A DNA stretch of 64,000 bases from Pseudogulbenkiania sp. MAI-1. GTDB lineage: Bacteria > Pseudomonadota > Gammaproteobacteria > Burkholderiales > Chromobacteriaceae. The notes beneath the pieces were generated by a model. That model worked only from the letters and a program-made list of their open reading frames with translations, was not told the DNA's origin and made no database searches. Positions 55,771 to 64,000 of this stretch are shown one piece after another; the stretch's first letter is position 1; every line of letters starts with the position of its first letter. Made by a program: the position numbers and the translations under genes. The stretch lies in assembly GCF_000527175.1 (NCBI RefSeq), contig NZ_AZUR01000001.1, forward strand, positions 3,014,501 to 3,078,500. Reading direction: 5' to 3'.

Positions 55771-55932
55771 ACGGAGTTCTGGACCAGACAATATCGCCGC
55801 TCTGGTGCCTGCGCGGTCAGCCGGCCCCTGCTAACTGTTCGGGTCCCGGTGCCGGGTGCACCGGGCCGCCGGGCGCCCCGGTACGCGGGGGCCCGCCGTG
55901 CTGCGCGCCTTTGCACGTCCATATAAGACAAC

Positions 55933-57230
55933 ATGAACCCCACGATGCCAGAGAGCCGGAGAGCTTCTCTGGGCAACACCCGCAATCTCGTCGTCGCCGG
56001 CGCGGCACTGGGCACGGGCGGTGCGGCCAGTCCGGCCGCCGCCGGCACAGCCTGCCGCGCTAGCCTCTCGACGCCAGGCAAACCCCATTACCTTCTCAGC
56101 CGCGTCCGCCTCGAAGAAGGCTTCGAGTACGACGACGGGAAGGTCGTCGCCACCCGCACCGGCCTCTACACGCTGGAATCCGCGACGGCCGCATCGTCCG
56201 CGTCGAACCGCAGGGCGTTCGCTTTCCGGCCGAGCTGCCACGCTACGACGCCCAGGGCCTGCTGCTGCCGGTGCTGCGCGACATGCACATCCATCTCGAC
56301 AAGACCTTCTACGGCGAGCCGTGGCAGGCGCCGCGACGCAGCAAGACCATCGCCGACATGATCGAGCAGGAAAAGACGCTGACCCCGCGGCTGTTGCCCG
56401 CGTCGCAGAGCCGGGCCGACAAGCTGATCCGGCCCCTGCAGAGCAAGGGCACCACGGTCGCCCGCAGCCACTGCAACATCGATCCGGTCAGCGGACTCAT
56501 GAGCCTCGAGCACCTGCAATGGGCGCTGGAGCAGCACCGCGCCGACTTCAGCTGCGAGATCGTCACCTTTCCGCAGCATGGCCTCTTGCGCGCCCAGGTC
56601 GACGACGACATGGAACGCTCGCTCGACACCCTGTTCGGCATCGCGCTCGATGCCTGCGCTGGCATCCACCTGAACGAAGGCCGTCCGTCCGGGCTCGCGG
56701 CGATCGACTACATCATCCGCCAGGTGGACGCGAACCCATTCCTACGCGGCAAGGTCACGTTCAGCCATGCGTTCGTTATGGCGACGCTGGACGACGCCCA
56801 AGTAGCCGACATCGGCACGCGACTGGCGGCACAGCGCATCGCAATCGCCTCGCCTCTGCCGCTCGGCAAGGGCGCGATGCCGCTGCCGCTCCTGGCCGAG
56901 CAGGGCATGTTCCTGATGACCGGCACAGACAGCGTCACCGACCACTGGTCGCCGTTCGGCACCGGCGACATGCTGGAGAAAGCCAATCTGTACGCCCAGC
57001 TCTACCGCTGCTTCGACGAGTTCCGGCTGACGCGCGCGCTGTCCATCGCGAACGGCGGCGTGCTGCCGCTGGATGCGCAGGGGCTGCGCGCCTGGCCCCG
57101 CCCAGGCGATGCCGCCTCCGGCGTCTTGGTCGCCGCGAGCTGCTCGGCCGAGGCCGTTGCCCGCCTGCCGGCGCGCGAAGCTGTGTTCCACGACGACTGC
57201 ATGGTGTACGGCGAGCTGAAAAAAGCCTGA
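55933..57230 (+). pseudogene. Tat-exported amidohydrolase, broken by one frameshift
   Basis: The N-terminus has a twin-arginine signal (SRRASLGNTRNLVVAGAALGTG). The frame runs to LYTLE and then loses register; adding one A after 56178 gives LEIRDGRIVRVEPQG and continues into VLRDMHIHLDKTFYGEPW through to GELKKA. The second part has the amidohydrolase/cytosine-deaminase metal ligands: HIHLDKT, SHCNID, HLNEG, FSHAF and a late TGTDSVTDHWSPFG. If the missing base is a sequencing error, this is an intact periplasmic deaminase-like enzyme of about 430 aa. Confidence 0.8.
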
Positions 57231-57271
57231 CGCGCGGCGCCGGCGACGCAAGAGCGACGATTAAGCGCAAT

Positions 57272-57299
57272 CACCAAGTCCACCGTTGTGGACTTGGTG
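57272..57299. terminator. Hairpin between converging amidohydrolase and MocR genes
   Basis: CACCAAGTCCAC-CGTT-GTGGACTTGGTG, a perfect 12-base stem. It serves both directions; no clear T-run follows at once. Confidence 0.6.
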
Positions 57300-57369
57300 T
57301 GCTGGCGTATGGCTTTCTTTTCACTTGCCTATTCTCGAATGCTCCGGAAAGCGTAAATAGGTTCTCAGA

Positions 57370-58869
57370 CTAGCAACGCATGCAGGCCACATACGCCTGC
57401 TGCAGTTCGCGCACACCGGCTTCAATGGCTGCGCTGGGGATCGCCGAATAGCCCATGCGAAAGCAGCGGTTCTGCGCGGCGGTGGGGCGCGCGAAAAACA
57501 CACTGCCCGGTTCGATCAGCACGCCACGCGCCTGAGCCACCTGCGCCAGCACCGTGGCGTCCAGCCCCTCCGGACCTTGCACCCAGGCACCCGATCCACC
57601 ATGGGCCAGGCTCACTGTGCAGTCGGGAAGCCAGCGTGCCAGCGCTTCCAGCAGTACTCCACGGCGTTCGCGGTAGGTGACGTTGAGCTTGCGAATGAAG
57701 GCATCGTGGTACCCCTGGGCGATGAACAGGCTTGCGATGTGGGCGTTGTTCGACGGCACGTGCCGCATCAGCAGGCGCCGCAGCGCCCGCAGCTCGCGGA
57801 TCAGCTCGGGCGCGGCCACGATGTAGCCCAGGCGCAGCCCATGGGCCAAGGTCTTGGACAGACTGCCGAGATAGATAACACGCCCGTCTGAGTCCAGGCT
57901 CTTGAGGGCGGGCAAGGGTCTTCCCGAAAAATTGAGCTCGCTCTCGTGGTCGTCTTCAAACAGCACCACATTCTTCTTGCGCGCCATGTCCAGCAAGGCC
58001 TGGCGCCGCGCCAGCGGCATGGTGACGCTGGTGGGGCACTGGTGGCTGGGTGTGACGTAGACGTAATCGCACTGTCCCAGCTTGCGCGAGGGCAGCAGCC
58101 CCTGCTCATCGATCGCCAGCGGCAGCACGCGGCCACTGCGCAGCGCGAAGTTGTTGCGAGCGTCGGGATAGCCGGGGTCCTCCATTCCCACCACCGTCTC
58201 TGAGTCCATCAGCACCTGGGCGAGCAGGTAACACGCCATCTGCGCACCGGCCGTGACTAGGATCTGATCGCGCTGCGCCACGATTCCGCGCGCGGGCAGC
58301 AGCCGGTGCTGGATCTGGCTGACCAGGCCCGGGTGGTCGCGGTCCACATGGTCTTGTGACCATTGGCGCACCGCAGGGACCAGCAAAGACTGCCGCGAAC
58401 ACGCTCGCCAATCGACCAACGGCATGAGCGTGGCGTCGAACTGGCCGTACACAAAGGGGTAGGCGAAGTCTTGCCATCGGGCGGGCTTGGCAATGTTGCG
58501 CTGCTGGCTGACGGCAGTCTTCAAACGTGCGCGCCACCCCAGGTCGATACCCGAATTTTCATCGGGCTCGTTGCGACCGGCCTGACCCAACACGATATTG
58601 GGGTTCACGAACAGGCCGCTGCGCTCGCGCGAGACTAGAAAGCCCTTGTCTACCAGCTGTTGCAGCGCGAGCGAGACGGTGTTGCGCGACACCCCCAAAG
58701 CCTGCGCCAGGCTGCGGCTGGGCGGCATGGCTGCATCGCTGGGCACTAGGCCATCCAAAATGCTGCGCACCATCATTTCCTTGATGCGGCCTTGCAAGGT
58801 GGCGCTGCTGCCCTCGAAACGGGGCAGCAGCTTGACCCAGATATCGGTGACGGATTGGGCGGGACGCAT
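57370..58869 (-). CDS. MocR-type regulator (GntR HTH fused to aminotransferase fold)
   Basis: About 499 aa. N-terminal GntR-like winged helix (MMVRSILDGLVPSDAAMPPSRSLAQALGVSRNTVSLALQQLVDKG), then a class I aminotransferase fold: ITAGAQMACYLLAQVLMD, EDPGYPDARNNF, YVTPSHQCPTSVTM, FEDDHESELNF, and the PLP-binding Lys in YLGSLSKTLAHGLRLGY. Such regulators sense amino compounds through PLP and act on divergent genes (GabR, TauR, PdxR). I choose the ATG at 58869 because CATAAT at the alternative start 58911, with TTGTGC 18 bases upstream, looks like its promoter. The start is uncertain. Confidence 0.88.
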   Translation of the reverse strand: MRPAQSVTDIWVKLLPRFEGSSATLQGRIKEMMVRSILDGLVPSDAAMPPSRSLAQALGVSRNTVSLALQQLVDKGFLVSRERSGLFVNPNIVLGQAGRNEPDENSGIDLGWRARLKTAVSQQRNIAKPARWQDFAYPFVYGQFDATLMPLVDWRACSRQSLLVPAVRQWSQDHVDRDHPGLVSQIQHRLLPARGIVAQRDQILVTAGAQMACYLLAQVLMDSETVVGMEDPGYPDARNNFALRSGRVLPLAIDEQGLLPSRKLGQCDYVYVTPSHQCPTSVTMPLARRQALLDMARKKNVVLFEDDHESELNFSGRPLPALKSLDSDGRVIYLGSLSKTLAHGLRLGYIVAAPELIRELRALRRLLMRHVPSNNAHIASLFIAQGYHDAFIRKLNVTYRERRGVLLEALARWLPDCTVSLAHGGSGAWVQGPEGLDATVLAQVAQARGVLIEPGSVFFARPTAAQNRCFRMGYSAIPSAAIEAGVRELQQAYVACMRC

Positions 58870-58999
58870 GAGGCGGAGGGCGATGGAATTCTGGCACCAA
58901 AACAAGTTCATTATGGCCCTAACACGGTACTGCGCACAATCCTAGTATTACCACACCTCTTCACCACTCCAACTCACCCAACGCACCTACGGATACATC
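58870..58999. promoter_or_regulatory. Divergent control region, MocR versus the hpsN-like operon
   Basis: Contains a leftward promoter candidate (TTGTGC, 18 bases, CATAAT on the minus strand, ending near 58907). No clear -35/-10 pair or ribosome site was recognised for the rightward gene, whose ATG is preceded by CTACGGATACATC. MocR proteins usually bind direct repeats in such gaps, but none is obvious here. Confidence 0.4.
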
Positions 59000-60319
59000 A
59001 TGACTATCGAATACCTGAAAAAAGCCACCCCACCCCAGGCCACCATCGACGCGGCCACAGGCGAGACCGTGCAGCGCATGCTGACCGCCATCAAGACCGA
59101 AGGCCGCGAAGCGGTGGAGCGCTACGCCCGCGACCTAGACGGCTATCACGGCAAGATCGTGCTCGATGAGGCCGACATCGCCGAGGCGGTCAAGGCCGTG
59201 CCGCTGACGGTGCGCGAAGACATCGCGTTCGCCCACCAGCGGGTGCGCGACTTCGCCCAGCGCCAGCGCGACTCGCTGGGTGAATTTGAAGTCGAGCTGA
59301 TGAGCGGCCTGGTGGCCGGCCAGAAGCTGATCCCAGTCAACACCGCGGGTTGCTATGTGCCGGGTGGGCGTTACGCCCACGCGGCATCCGCCATCATGAG
59401 CGTGTGTACCGCGCACGTGGCCGGTGTGCCCAACATCGTCGCCACCTCCCCAGCCCACAAAGAGGCGGGCGTCAACCCGGCCATCCTCTACGCCATGCAG
59501 ATGTGTGGCGCCCACACAGTGCTCGCGCTCGGCGGCGTGCAGGCCATCGCTGCTCTGGCTTACGGCTTGTATGCCAAGGCACCGGCTGACATCATCGTCG
59601 GCCCCGGCAACCGCTTCGTGGCCGAAGCCAAGCGCACGCTGTTCGGCAGCATCGGCATCGACGTGGTCGCCGGACCCACAGAGTCGGCCATCATTGCCGA
59701 CGAGAACGCCGACGCAGAGATCGTGGCCGCCGATCTGGCCGGCCAGGCGGAACACGGGCCGGACTCGCCGGTGTGGCTGTACACCACCTCGCGCGCCCTC
59801 GGCGAGAAGGTAATCGCCATCATGCCGCGCGTGATCGCCGCCCTGCCCGAACCGGCCCGCTCCTCTGCCACGGCTGCCTGGCGCGATTACGGCGAGGTGG
59901 TGTTCGCACCGACCCGCGAAGAAATTTGCGAAATCAGCGACCGTTACGCGCCGGAACACCTGCAGGTAATGGCATCCGATCTGGACTGGTGGCTGCAGCG
60001 GCTGACCAACTACGGCTCGCTGTTTCTGGGCGAAGAAACCACCGTGGCCTATGGCGACAAATGCGCCGGCCCCAACCACATCCTGCCGACCCGGGGCGCG
60101 GCGCGGTACTCGGGTGGCCTGAGCGTGGGCAAGTTCATCAAGACCGTGACCTACCAGCGCCTGAACCGCGCAGCCAGCCGCGAGGTCGGTCAGGTGGCAG
60201 CACGCATTTCCCGACTGGAAGGCATGGAGGGCCACGCCCGCACCGGCGACATCCGCCTCAAGAAGTACTTTCCGCAAGAACAGTTCGAACTCGGTACCCT
60301 GCAAGGCCACCAGCACTGA
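59000..60319 (+). CDS. HpsN-like dehydrogenase of the HisD family
   Basis: 439 aa. Histidinol-dehydrogenase fold: VPGGRYAHAASAIMSVCTAHVAGVPNIVATSPAH, GVQAIAALAYG, VGPGNRFVAEAKRTLFG, GPTESAIIADENADAEIVAADL, GQAEHGPDSPVWL, YAPEHLQVMASDL and CAGPNHILPTRGAARYSGGLSVGKFIKTVTYQRL. The MTIEYLKKAT start, the GQAEHGPDSP and GPNH variants, and the ISRLEGMEGHARTGDIRLKKYF end resemble HpsN, which oxidises dihydroxypropanesulfonate to sulfolactate, more than biosynthetic HisD. No other his genes are near. The substrate remains unproven. Confidence 0.8.
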   Translation: MTIEYLKKATPPQATIDAATGETVQRMLTAIKTEGREAVERYARDLDGYHGKIVLDEADIAEAVKAVPLTVREDIAFAHQRVRDFAQRQRDSLGEFEVELMSGLVAGQKLIPVNTAGCYVPGGRYAHAASAIMSVCTAHVAGVPNIVATSPAHKEAGVNPAILYAMQMCGAHTVLALGGVQAIAALAYGLYAKAPADIIVGPGNRFVAEAKRTLFGSIGIDVVAGPTESAIIADENADAEIVAADLAGQAEHGPDSPVWLYTTSRALGEKVIAIMPRVIAALPEPARSSATAAWRDYGEVVFAPTREEICEISDRYAPEHLQVMASDLDWWLQRLTNYGSLFLGEETTVAYGDKCAGPNHILPTRGAARYSGGLSVGKFIKTVTYQRLNRAASREVGQVAARISRLEGMEGHARTGDIRLKKYFPQEQFELGTLQGHQH

Positions 60320-60320
60320 C

Positions 60321-61592
60321 ATGAACACCACCACCACCACCACCACCACCACCACCACCACCACCACCACCACCCGCGCCGCCGACGGTTTGTGGTTCGG
60401 CAAGGACCTGAGCGAGTCCGAGCCCATTCCCGAAGTCGCCATCGAGCAAGCCGTGGCGCTGATGCGCAGCGGCCGCCTGCACCGCTACGGCGAACAGGGC
60501 GCCGGCACACCCGAGCCCTCTTTGTTGGAACAGGAATACGCAGCCTACGTAGGCGCGAAATATTGCGTGGCCGTCAACTCCTGCGGCGCGGCCATGTTCC
60601 TGGCGCTCAAGGCCCTGGGCGTGCAACCTGGCGACAAGGTGCTCACCAGCAGCTTCACGCTCGCCCCGGTGCCCGGCGCAATTGCGCACGCCGGTGCGTC
60701 AGCGGTGCTGGTCGAAACGCAGGACGACTACACCACCGACCTGGCCGATCTGGAACGCAAGGCGGCCAGCAGCGGAGCGCGCGTGTTTTTGCTCTCGCAC
60801 ATGCGTGGCCACATCACCGACCTGCGCGCCGTGCAGGGCATCTGCGAGCGCCACAACATCGCCCTGGTCGAAGACTGCGCCCACACCATGAGCGCGCGCT
60901 GGGACGGCCAGCACACCGGCACTTTTGGCCGCATCGGCTGCTACAGCAGCCAGACCTACAAACACATCAACTCCGGCGAAGGCGGCCTGCTGGTCACCGA
61001 CGACGATGACATCGCTGCGCAGGTCATTCTGATGTCGGGCTGCTACATGATGTACGACCAGCATGTGCTGCGCCCACCGGCCGAGGTGTTCGAGCGCTGG
61101 CGCTACATCACACCCAACTTCAGCATGCGCATGTCCAATCTGGCTGCAGCCCTGCTGCGCCCACAAATTGCGCTGCTGCCCGAGCGGCGTCTGCGCTGGC
61201 GGCGCATCTACGACGACCTGGCCCAGGCGTTTGCCAGCGTGCCCCAGGTCTCGCTGCCGGTACGCGATGCGCGCGAAGATTTCGTGCCCAGCTCGATCCA
61301 GTTCTCGCTCGATTTGTCGCCCGCGCAGATTGAACGTTTTCTGACCGAGTGCGCGGCGCGCGGTCTGTACCTCAAGTGGTTTGGCTTGCGCGTGCCCACG
61401 GCATTCACCAGCCACTTCGGTCACTGGCAATACCTGCCGGAACAAGCGCCGCTCCCTCAGTCACAACGCGTCCTTAGCCAGTTGCTCGATCTGCGCACCC
61501 CGCTCTCGCTCACGCCCGACGACTGTCGCCTGATCGGCCAAATCGTGCACGTAGCCGCCACCACTGCGGCCACCCACCCGCCCGGCGGTTGA
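60321..61592 (+). CDS. DegT/DnrJ-family aminotransferase with a poly-Thr N-terminus
   Basis: 423 aa. After MN and 16 consecutive Thr, a standard DegT/EryC1 aminotransferase follows: VAVNSCGAAMFLALKALGVQPGDKVLTSSFTLAPVPGAIAHAGA, the cofactor Asp in LVEDCAHTM, and the Schiff-base Lys in YSSQTYKHINSGEGGLL. The family aminates keto-sugars and related carbonyls. The ATG lies one base after the preceding stop and no other start is near, so the repeat should be translated. GC-rich, Burkholderiales-like sequence. It is placed between the dehydrogenase and a decarboxylase. Confidence 0.85.
   Translation: MNTTTTTTTTTTTTTTTTRAADGLWFGKDLSESEPIPEVAIEQAVALMRSGRLHRYGEQGAGTPEPSLLEQEYAAYVGAKYCVAVNSCGAAMFLALKALGVQPGDKVLTSSFTLAPVPGAIAHAGASAVLVETQDDYTTDLADLERKAASSGARVFLLSHMRGHITDLRAVQGICERHNIALVEDCAHTMSARWDGQHTGTFGRIGCYSSQTYKHINSGEGGLLVTDDDDIAAQVILMSGCYMMYDQHVLRPPAEVFERWRYITPNFSMRMSNLAAALLRPQIALLPERRLRWRRIYDDLAQAFASVPQVSLPVRDAREDFVPSSIQFSLDLSPAQIERFLTECAARGLYLKWFGLRVPTAFTSHFGHWQYLPEQAPLPQSQRVLSQLLDLRTPLSLTPDDCRLIGQIVHVAATTAATHPPGG
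60327..60374 (+). repeat. (ACC)16 trinucleotide microsatellite
   Basis: Sixteen uninterrupted ACC codons immediately after Met-Asn. Changes in copy number would keep the frame and vary only the length of the Thr tract. Confidence 0.95.
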
Positions 61593-61610
61593 ACATCTGA
61601 AAGACAAGCC

Positions 61611-63098
61611 ATGAATCCATCCCAACACCCGACCTTTGCGCCCGAGCAGACGCTGGACCCCACCGACTGGAAAGCCTTTCGTGCCCAAGCCCACCGCCTG
61701 CTGGACGCTGCGGTCGACCGCATGGAGCACTACCGGGAAGGCCCAGTCTGGACCCCGTTGCCACTTGAGCTGCAAGCGGACTACCAAGTACCTTTGCCCA
61801 GAGCTGGCATCGGGCCAGAAGCCACCCAGGCCCACATGGAAGCCTTGCTGCCCTACGGCGTGGGCAACACCCACCCACGTTTTTTTGGCTGGGTGCATGG
61901 ATCGGGGACACCTGGCAACCTCATGGCCGACATCACCGCCGCCGCCCTCAATGCCAACCTCGGCGGGCGCGACCACGGCGCGATGCATGTGGAAAAGCAG
62001 GTGGTGAACTGGTGCCGCGAGCTGTTTCAGTTTCCCGCGACATCCAGCGGCCTGATCGTGAGCGGCACATCGATCGCCACCGTCATTGCCCTAAAAGCGG
62101 CGCGCGACCGCCGCTTTGACTTCAGCAGCCGCAAGACCGGGCTGCAAAAGACCTCGCGGGGCCAGTTGGTGGGTTACACCTCGGCGCAAACCCATTCCTG
62201 CGTGGCCCGCGCCTTCGACATCCTGGGCCTGGGCTCGGACGCCCTGCGCAAGATCGCGGTCAACGAGCGCTTCGAGATCGACACCGAGGCACTCAAAACC
62301 GCCATCGCGCAAGACCGGGCGGCCAACCTCACACCCTTTCTCATCGTCGGTACGGCAGGCGCAGTGAACGTCGGTGCCATCGACGATCTGGAGACCCTGG
62401 CCGACATCGCGCAGGCCGAGCAGCTCTGGCTGCACATCGACGGTGCGTTCGGCGCCCTGGGCGTGCTGAGCGAGCGCCTGCGTCCGCGCCTGACCGGGCT
62501 GCAGCGCGCCGACTCGCTGGCATTTGATTTCCACAAGTGGCTGCACGTGAACTACGACGCAGGCTTCGTCCTGATGCGCTCCGAAGAAGCACACCGCCGC
62601 GCCTTCTCAGAGCGCCCGGAATACCTCAAAGGCGCATCACGCGGGCTGGCAGCCGGCAATCCCTGGCCGGTGGAGTACGGACCAGAGCTCTCGCGCGGCT
62701 TCCGCGCACTCAAGGTCTGGGCCCAGCTGGCCGAGCACGGCACGGCCAAGCTCGGGGCGCTGATCACACAAAACTGCGACCAGGCCGCCTACCTGGGCGA
62801 GTTAGTGAGCGCGTGCCCGCAGATGACGCTGGTGGCGCCGGTGGCCATGAACATTTGCTGCTTCCGCTACAAGATCGAAGGCCAAGACGCGCAAACCACC
62901 GACGCACTAAACGACGAGATCGTGGTGCAGCTGCAGACCCAGGGCATCGCCGCGCCGTCCACCACGCAGGTCAACGGGCGCACCGCGATCCGCGTGAACA
63001 TCACCAACCACCGCACGACGCGTGCCGATCTGGACCTGCTGGTGCGCGAGGTGCAGCGTATCGGACAGGAGCTGTTGAAAGATGGCCTTGCAGGCTGA
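61611..63098 (+). CDS. PLP-dependent amino-acid decarboxylase (group II)
   Basis: 495 aa of the aromatic/glutamate/cysteate decarboxylase superfamily. N-terminal HPRFFGWVHGSGTPGNLMADITAAALN, LIVSGTSIATVIALKAARDRR, QTHSCVARAFDILGLG, the PLP-contacting Asp in WLHIDGAFGALG, and the PLP Lys in LAFDFHKWLHVNYDAGFV. The last third keeps ALKVWAQLAEHG and NITNHRTTRADLDLLV. The substrate cannot be read from sequence; candidates include aromatic amino acids and cysteate-type acids. Starts 18 bases after the aminotransferase stop, so probably one transcript. Confidence 0.85.
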   Translation: MNPSQHPTFAPEQTLDPTDWKAFRAQAHRLLDAAVDRMEHYREGPVWTPLPLELQADYQVPLPRAGIGPEATQAHMEALLPYGVGNTHPRFFGWVHGSGTPGNLMADITAAALNANLGGRDHGAMHVEKQVVNWCRELFQFPATSSGLIVSGTSIATVIALKAARDRRFDFSSRKTGLQKTSRGQLVGYTSAQTHSCVARAFDILGLGSDALRKIAVNERFEIDTEALKTAIAQDRAANLTPFLIVGTAGAVNVGAIDDLETLADIAQAEQLWLHIDGAFGALGVLSERLRPRLTGLQRADSLAFDFHKWLHVNYDAGFVLMRSEEAHRRAFSERPEYLKGASRGLAAGNPWPVEYGPELSRGFRALKVWAQLAEHGTAKLGALITQNCDQAAYLGELVSACPQMTLVAPVAMNICCFRYKIEGQDAQTTDALNDEIVVQLQTQGIAAPSTTQVNGRTAIRVNITNHRTTRADLDLLVREVQRIGQELLKDGLAG

Positions 63099-63244
63099 AA
63101 AAAGCCTGATGCGCTAAGCCGGTGCGCCCGCAGACCATTCATATGGCTTGGCATTCGATCGGCTAACGAGGCGGGGAGCCGCAGACCGTGCTTGTCGCAG
63201 GGCAAGGCGACCCTACGACCTTAGCCGGTTGAAGGCAAATCCTA

Positions 63245-63830
63245 TCAGGACGCGGCGGCACGCACCCCGCACAGGTGCAGCTTGAGGTTGCTCTGGTGGG
63301 ACACCGGGTCGAGCGCGCCGGCGGTCAGCGCATTGACCGACGGCCACGGATGGAACGGTTGCGTCTGGTCCCAGCCGATCGGGACGAACACGGTGTCGGG
63401 GCGGATCCCGGCCGTGATCCACGCGCGCGCCTCGATCGCGCCGTGCGCGGTCTCGATCAGCACCCGCACCCCGTCCGCCACGCCGATGTCCCGCGCCTTG
63501 TCCGGATGCAGCTGGCAGTAGAGGTCGGGCCACATCTCCTGCGCCTGCCAGAAGTAGTGCGTCCCCGAGTAGAAGTGCAGCGCGGTCGGGCGAATCCGCC
63601 GACGGCGGCGCCAGCCGGGGCGACGGCCGCGGGCCGGGCGAAGAACGGCGAGAGCGGCAGCGCCTCATCGTCGTCGGAGCGGGGTTCCAGGTAAGGTAGG
63701 TCATAGAGCTGCTCGGCCTCGCTATAGAATTCGGGCAGCGCCGACAGTCCCAGGCTGCGGAACTTCGCCTCGAGCGCCTCGCTCCAGAGTTGGTACGCAG
63801 GCTCCGAGTAGGACGGCGGGCGTGCAGCCG
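63245..63830 (-). pseudogene. Molybdopterin oxidoreductase, C-terminal remnant
   Basis: Reading leftward: PPSYSEPAYQLWSEALEAKFRSLGLSALPEFYSEAEQLYDLPYLEP, then after a frame change near 63600 RPTALHFYSGTHYFWQAQEMWPDLYCQLHPDKARDIGVADGVRVLIETAHGAIEARAWITAGIRPDTVFVPIGWDQ to the stop at 63245. This is the dinucleotide-binding end of a DMSO-reductase-family subunit (PsrA/PhsA-like). The large N-terminal part is absent and similarity ends abruptly near 63830. Confidence 0.7.
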
Positions 63831-64000
63831 CTCAACATTACTGACGAGACAGCGTCCTCCACGATCTTGACAACGGTTCCCGGCGAGGCCTTGGTGCCTT
63901 GCTATGCGCGTAATGTGACCGTACGCGAGGCTCGCACGCCGAGGTTTTAGGAGTCTTCGATATTCGTATGAGTTATTGATGCATAAGCCTGGGTGATGCA
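63831..64000. other. Right window edge, nothing recognised
   Basis: The AT content rises and no coding frame or repeat can be supported. The abrupt change at about 63830 where the oxidoreductase remnant stops could mark an element end that lies outside the window. Confidence 0.3.

Noticed and set aside
59000..60319. Biosynthetic histidinol dehydrogenase (hisD)
   Set aside because: No his genes around; start, central motif variants and C-terminus resemble the HpsN group.

Overview
This is GC-rich, densely packed chromosomal DNA of a betaproteobacterium. The gene set (pcnB-folK-dNK-panBCD, rnfB next to nth, a complete yejABEF, DUF485-actP-acs, a CbiM-like permease) suggests Neisseriales/Chromobacteriaceae. 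That placement is an inference from gene content, not a measured phylogeny. No rRNA, tRNA or CRISPR array was seen.

Layout. (1) 1-6.6 kb is a mobile-element zone: an IS91-family transposase with a truncated companion tyrosine recombinase, then eleven apparently identical 215-bp tandem copies of the left end of an IS3-family element running into one complete copy (4334-5593), then a 5'-truncated, frameshifted integron-type integrase. (2) 6.6-54.6 kb is mostly intact core genome. It holds a metallophosphoesterase, selO, a phasin-like gene and a LysR regulator; the acetate locus yjcH-actP-acs; a Fur-box-controlled TonB receptor beside a PepSY membrane protein; rnfB-nth; a DegP-type protease; rraA; the minus-strand operon pcnB-folK-dNK-panB-panC-panD; a MATE pump and murB; nadC; a Nudix/TRIC pair; rho and trxA; the Yej peptide ABC transporter; and fabI. 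(3) 46.6-54.6 kb is a sulfonate locus. An IclR regulator with a DadA-like oxidase is transcribed away from xsc-pta-tauE and a chemoreceptor. Xsc makes acetyl phosphate and sulfite from sulfoacetaldehyde, Pta makes acetyl-CoA, and TauE is predicted to export sulfite. (4) 54.6-64 kb is decaying accessory DNA (two gene remnants meeting head to head, a frameshifted amidohydrolase, a molybdopterin-oxidoreductase remnant). Inside it is one intact block: a MocR regulator divergent from an HpsN/HisD-like dehydrogenase, a DegT-family aminotransferase that starts with 16 ACC codons, and a PLP-dependent decarboxylase.

The strongest unexplained signals are these. First, two tandem pseudoknot leaders resembling SAM-II riboswitches lie upstream of an unrecognised 104-aa gene; the first has a visible antiterminator/terminator switch. 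Second, the IS left-end array carries eleven 53-aa open frames for the transposase helix-turn-helix. Third, the MocR/HpsN-like/DegT/decarboxylase cluster may feed the sulfonate pathway. Fourth, an exonuclease homologue has lost its catalytic acids. Several single-base frameshifts occur. Some lie in or near G/C runs, so sequencing error should be excluded before those genes are called dead.
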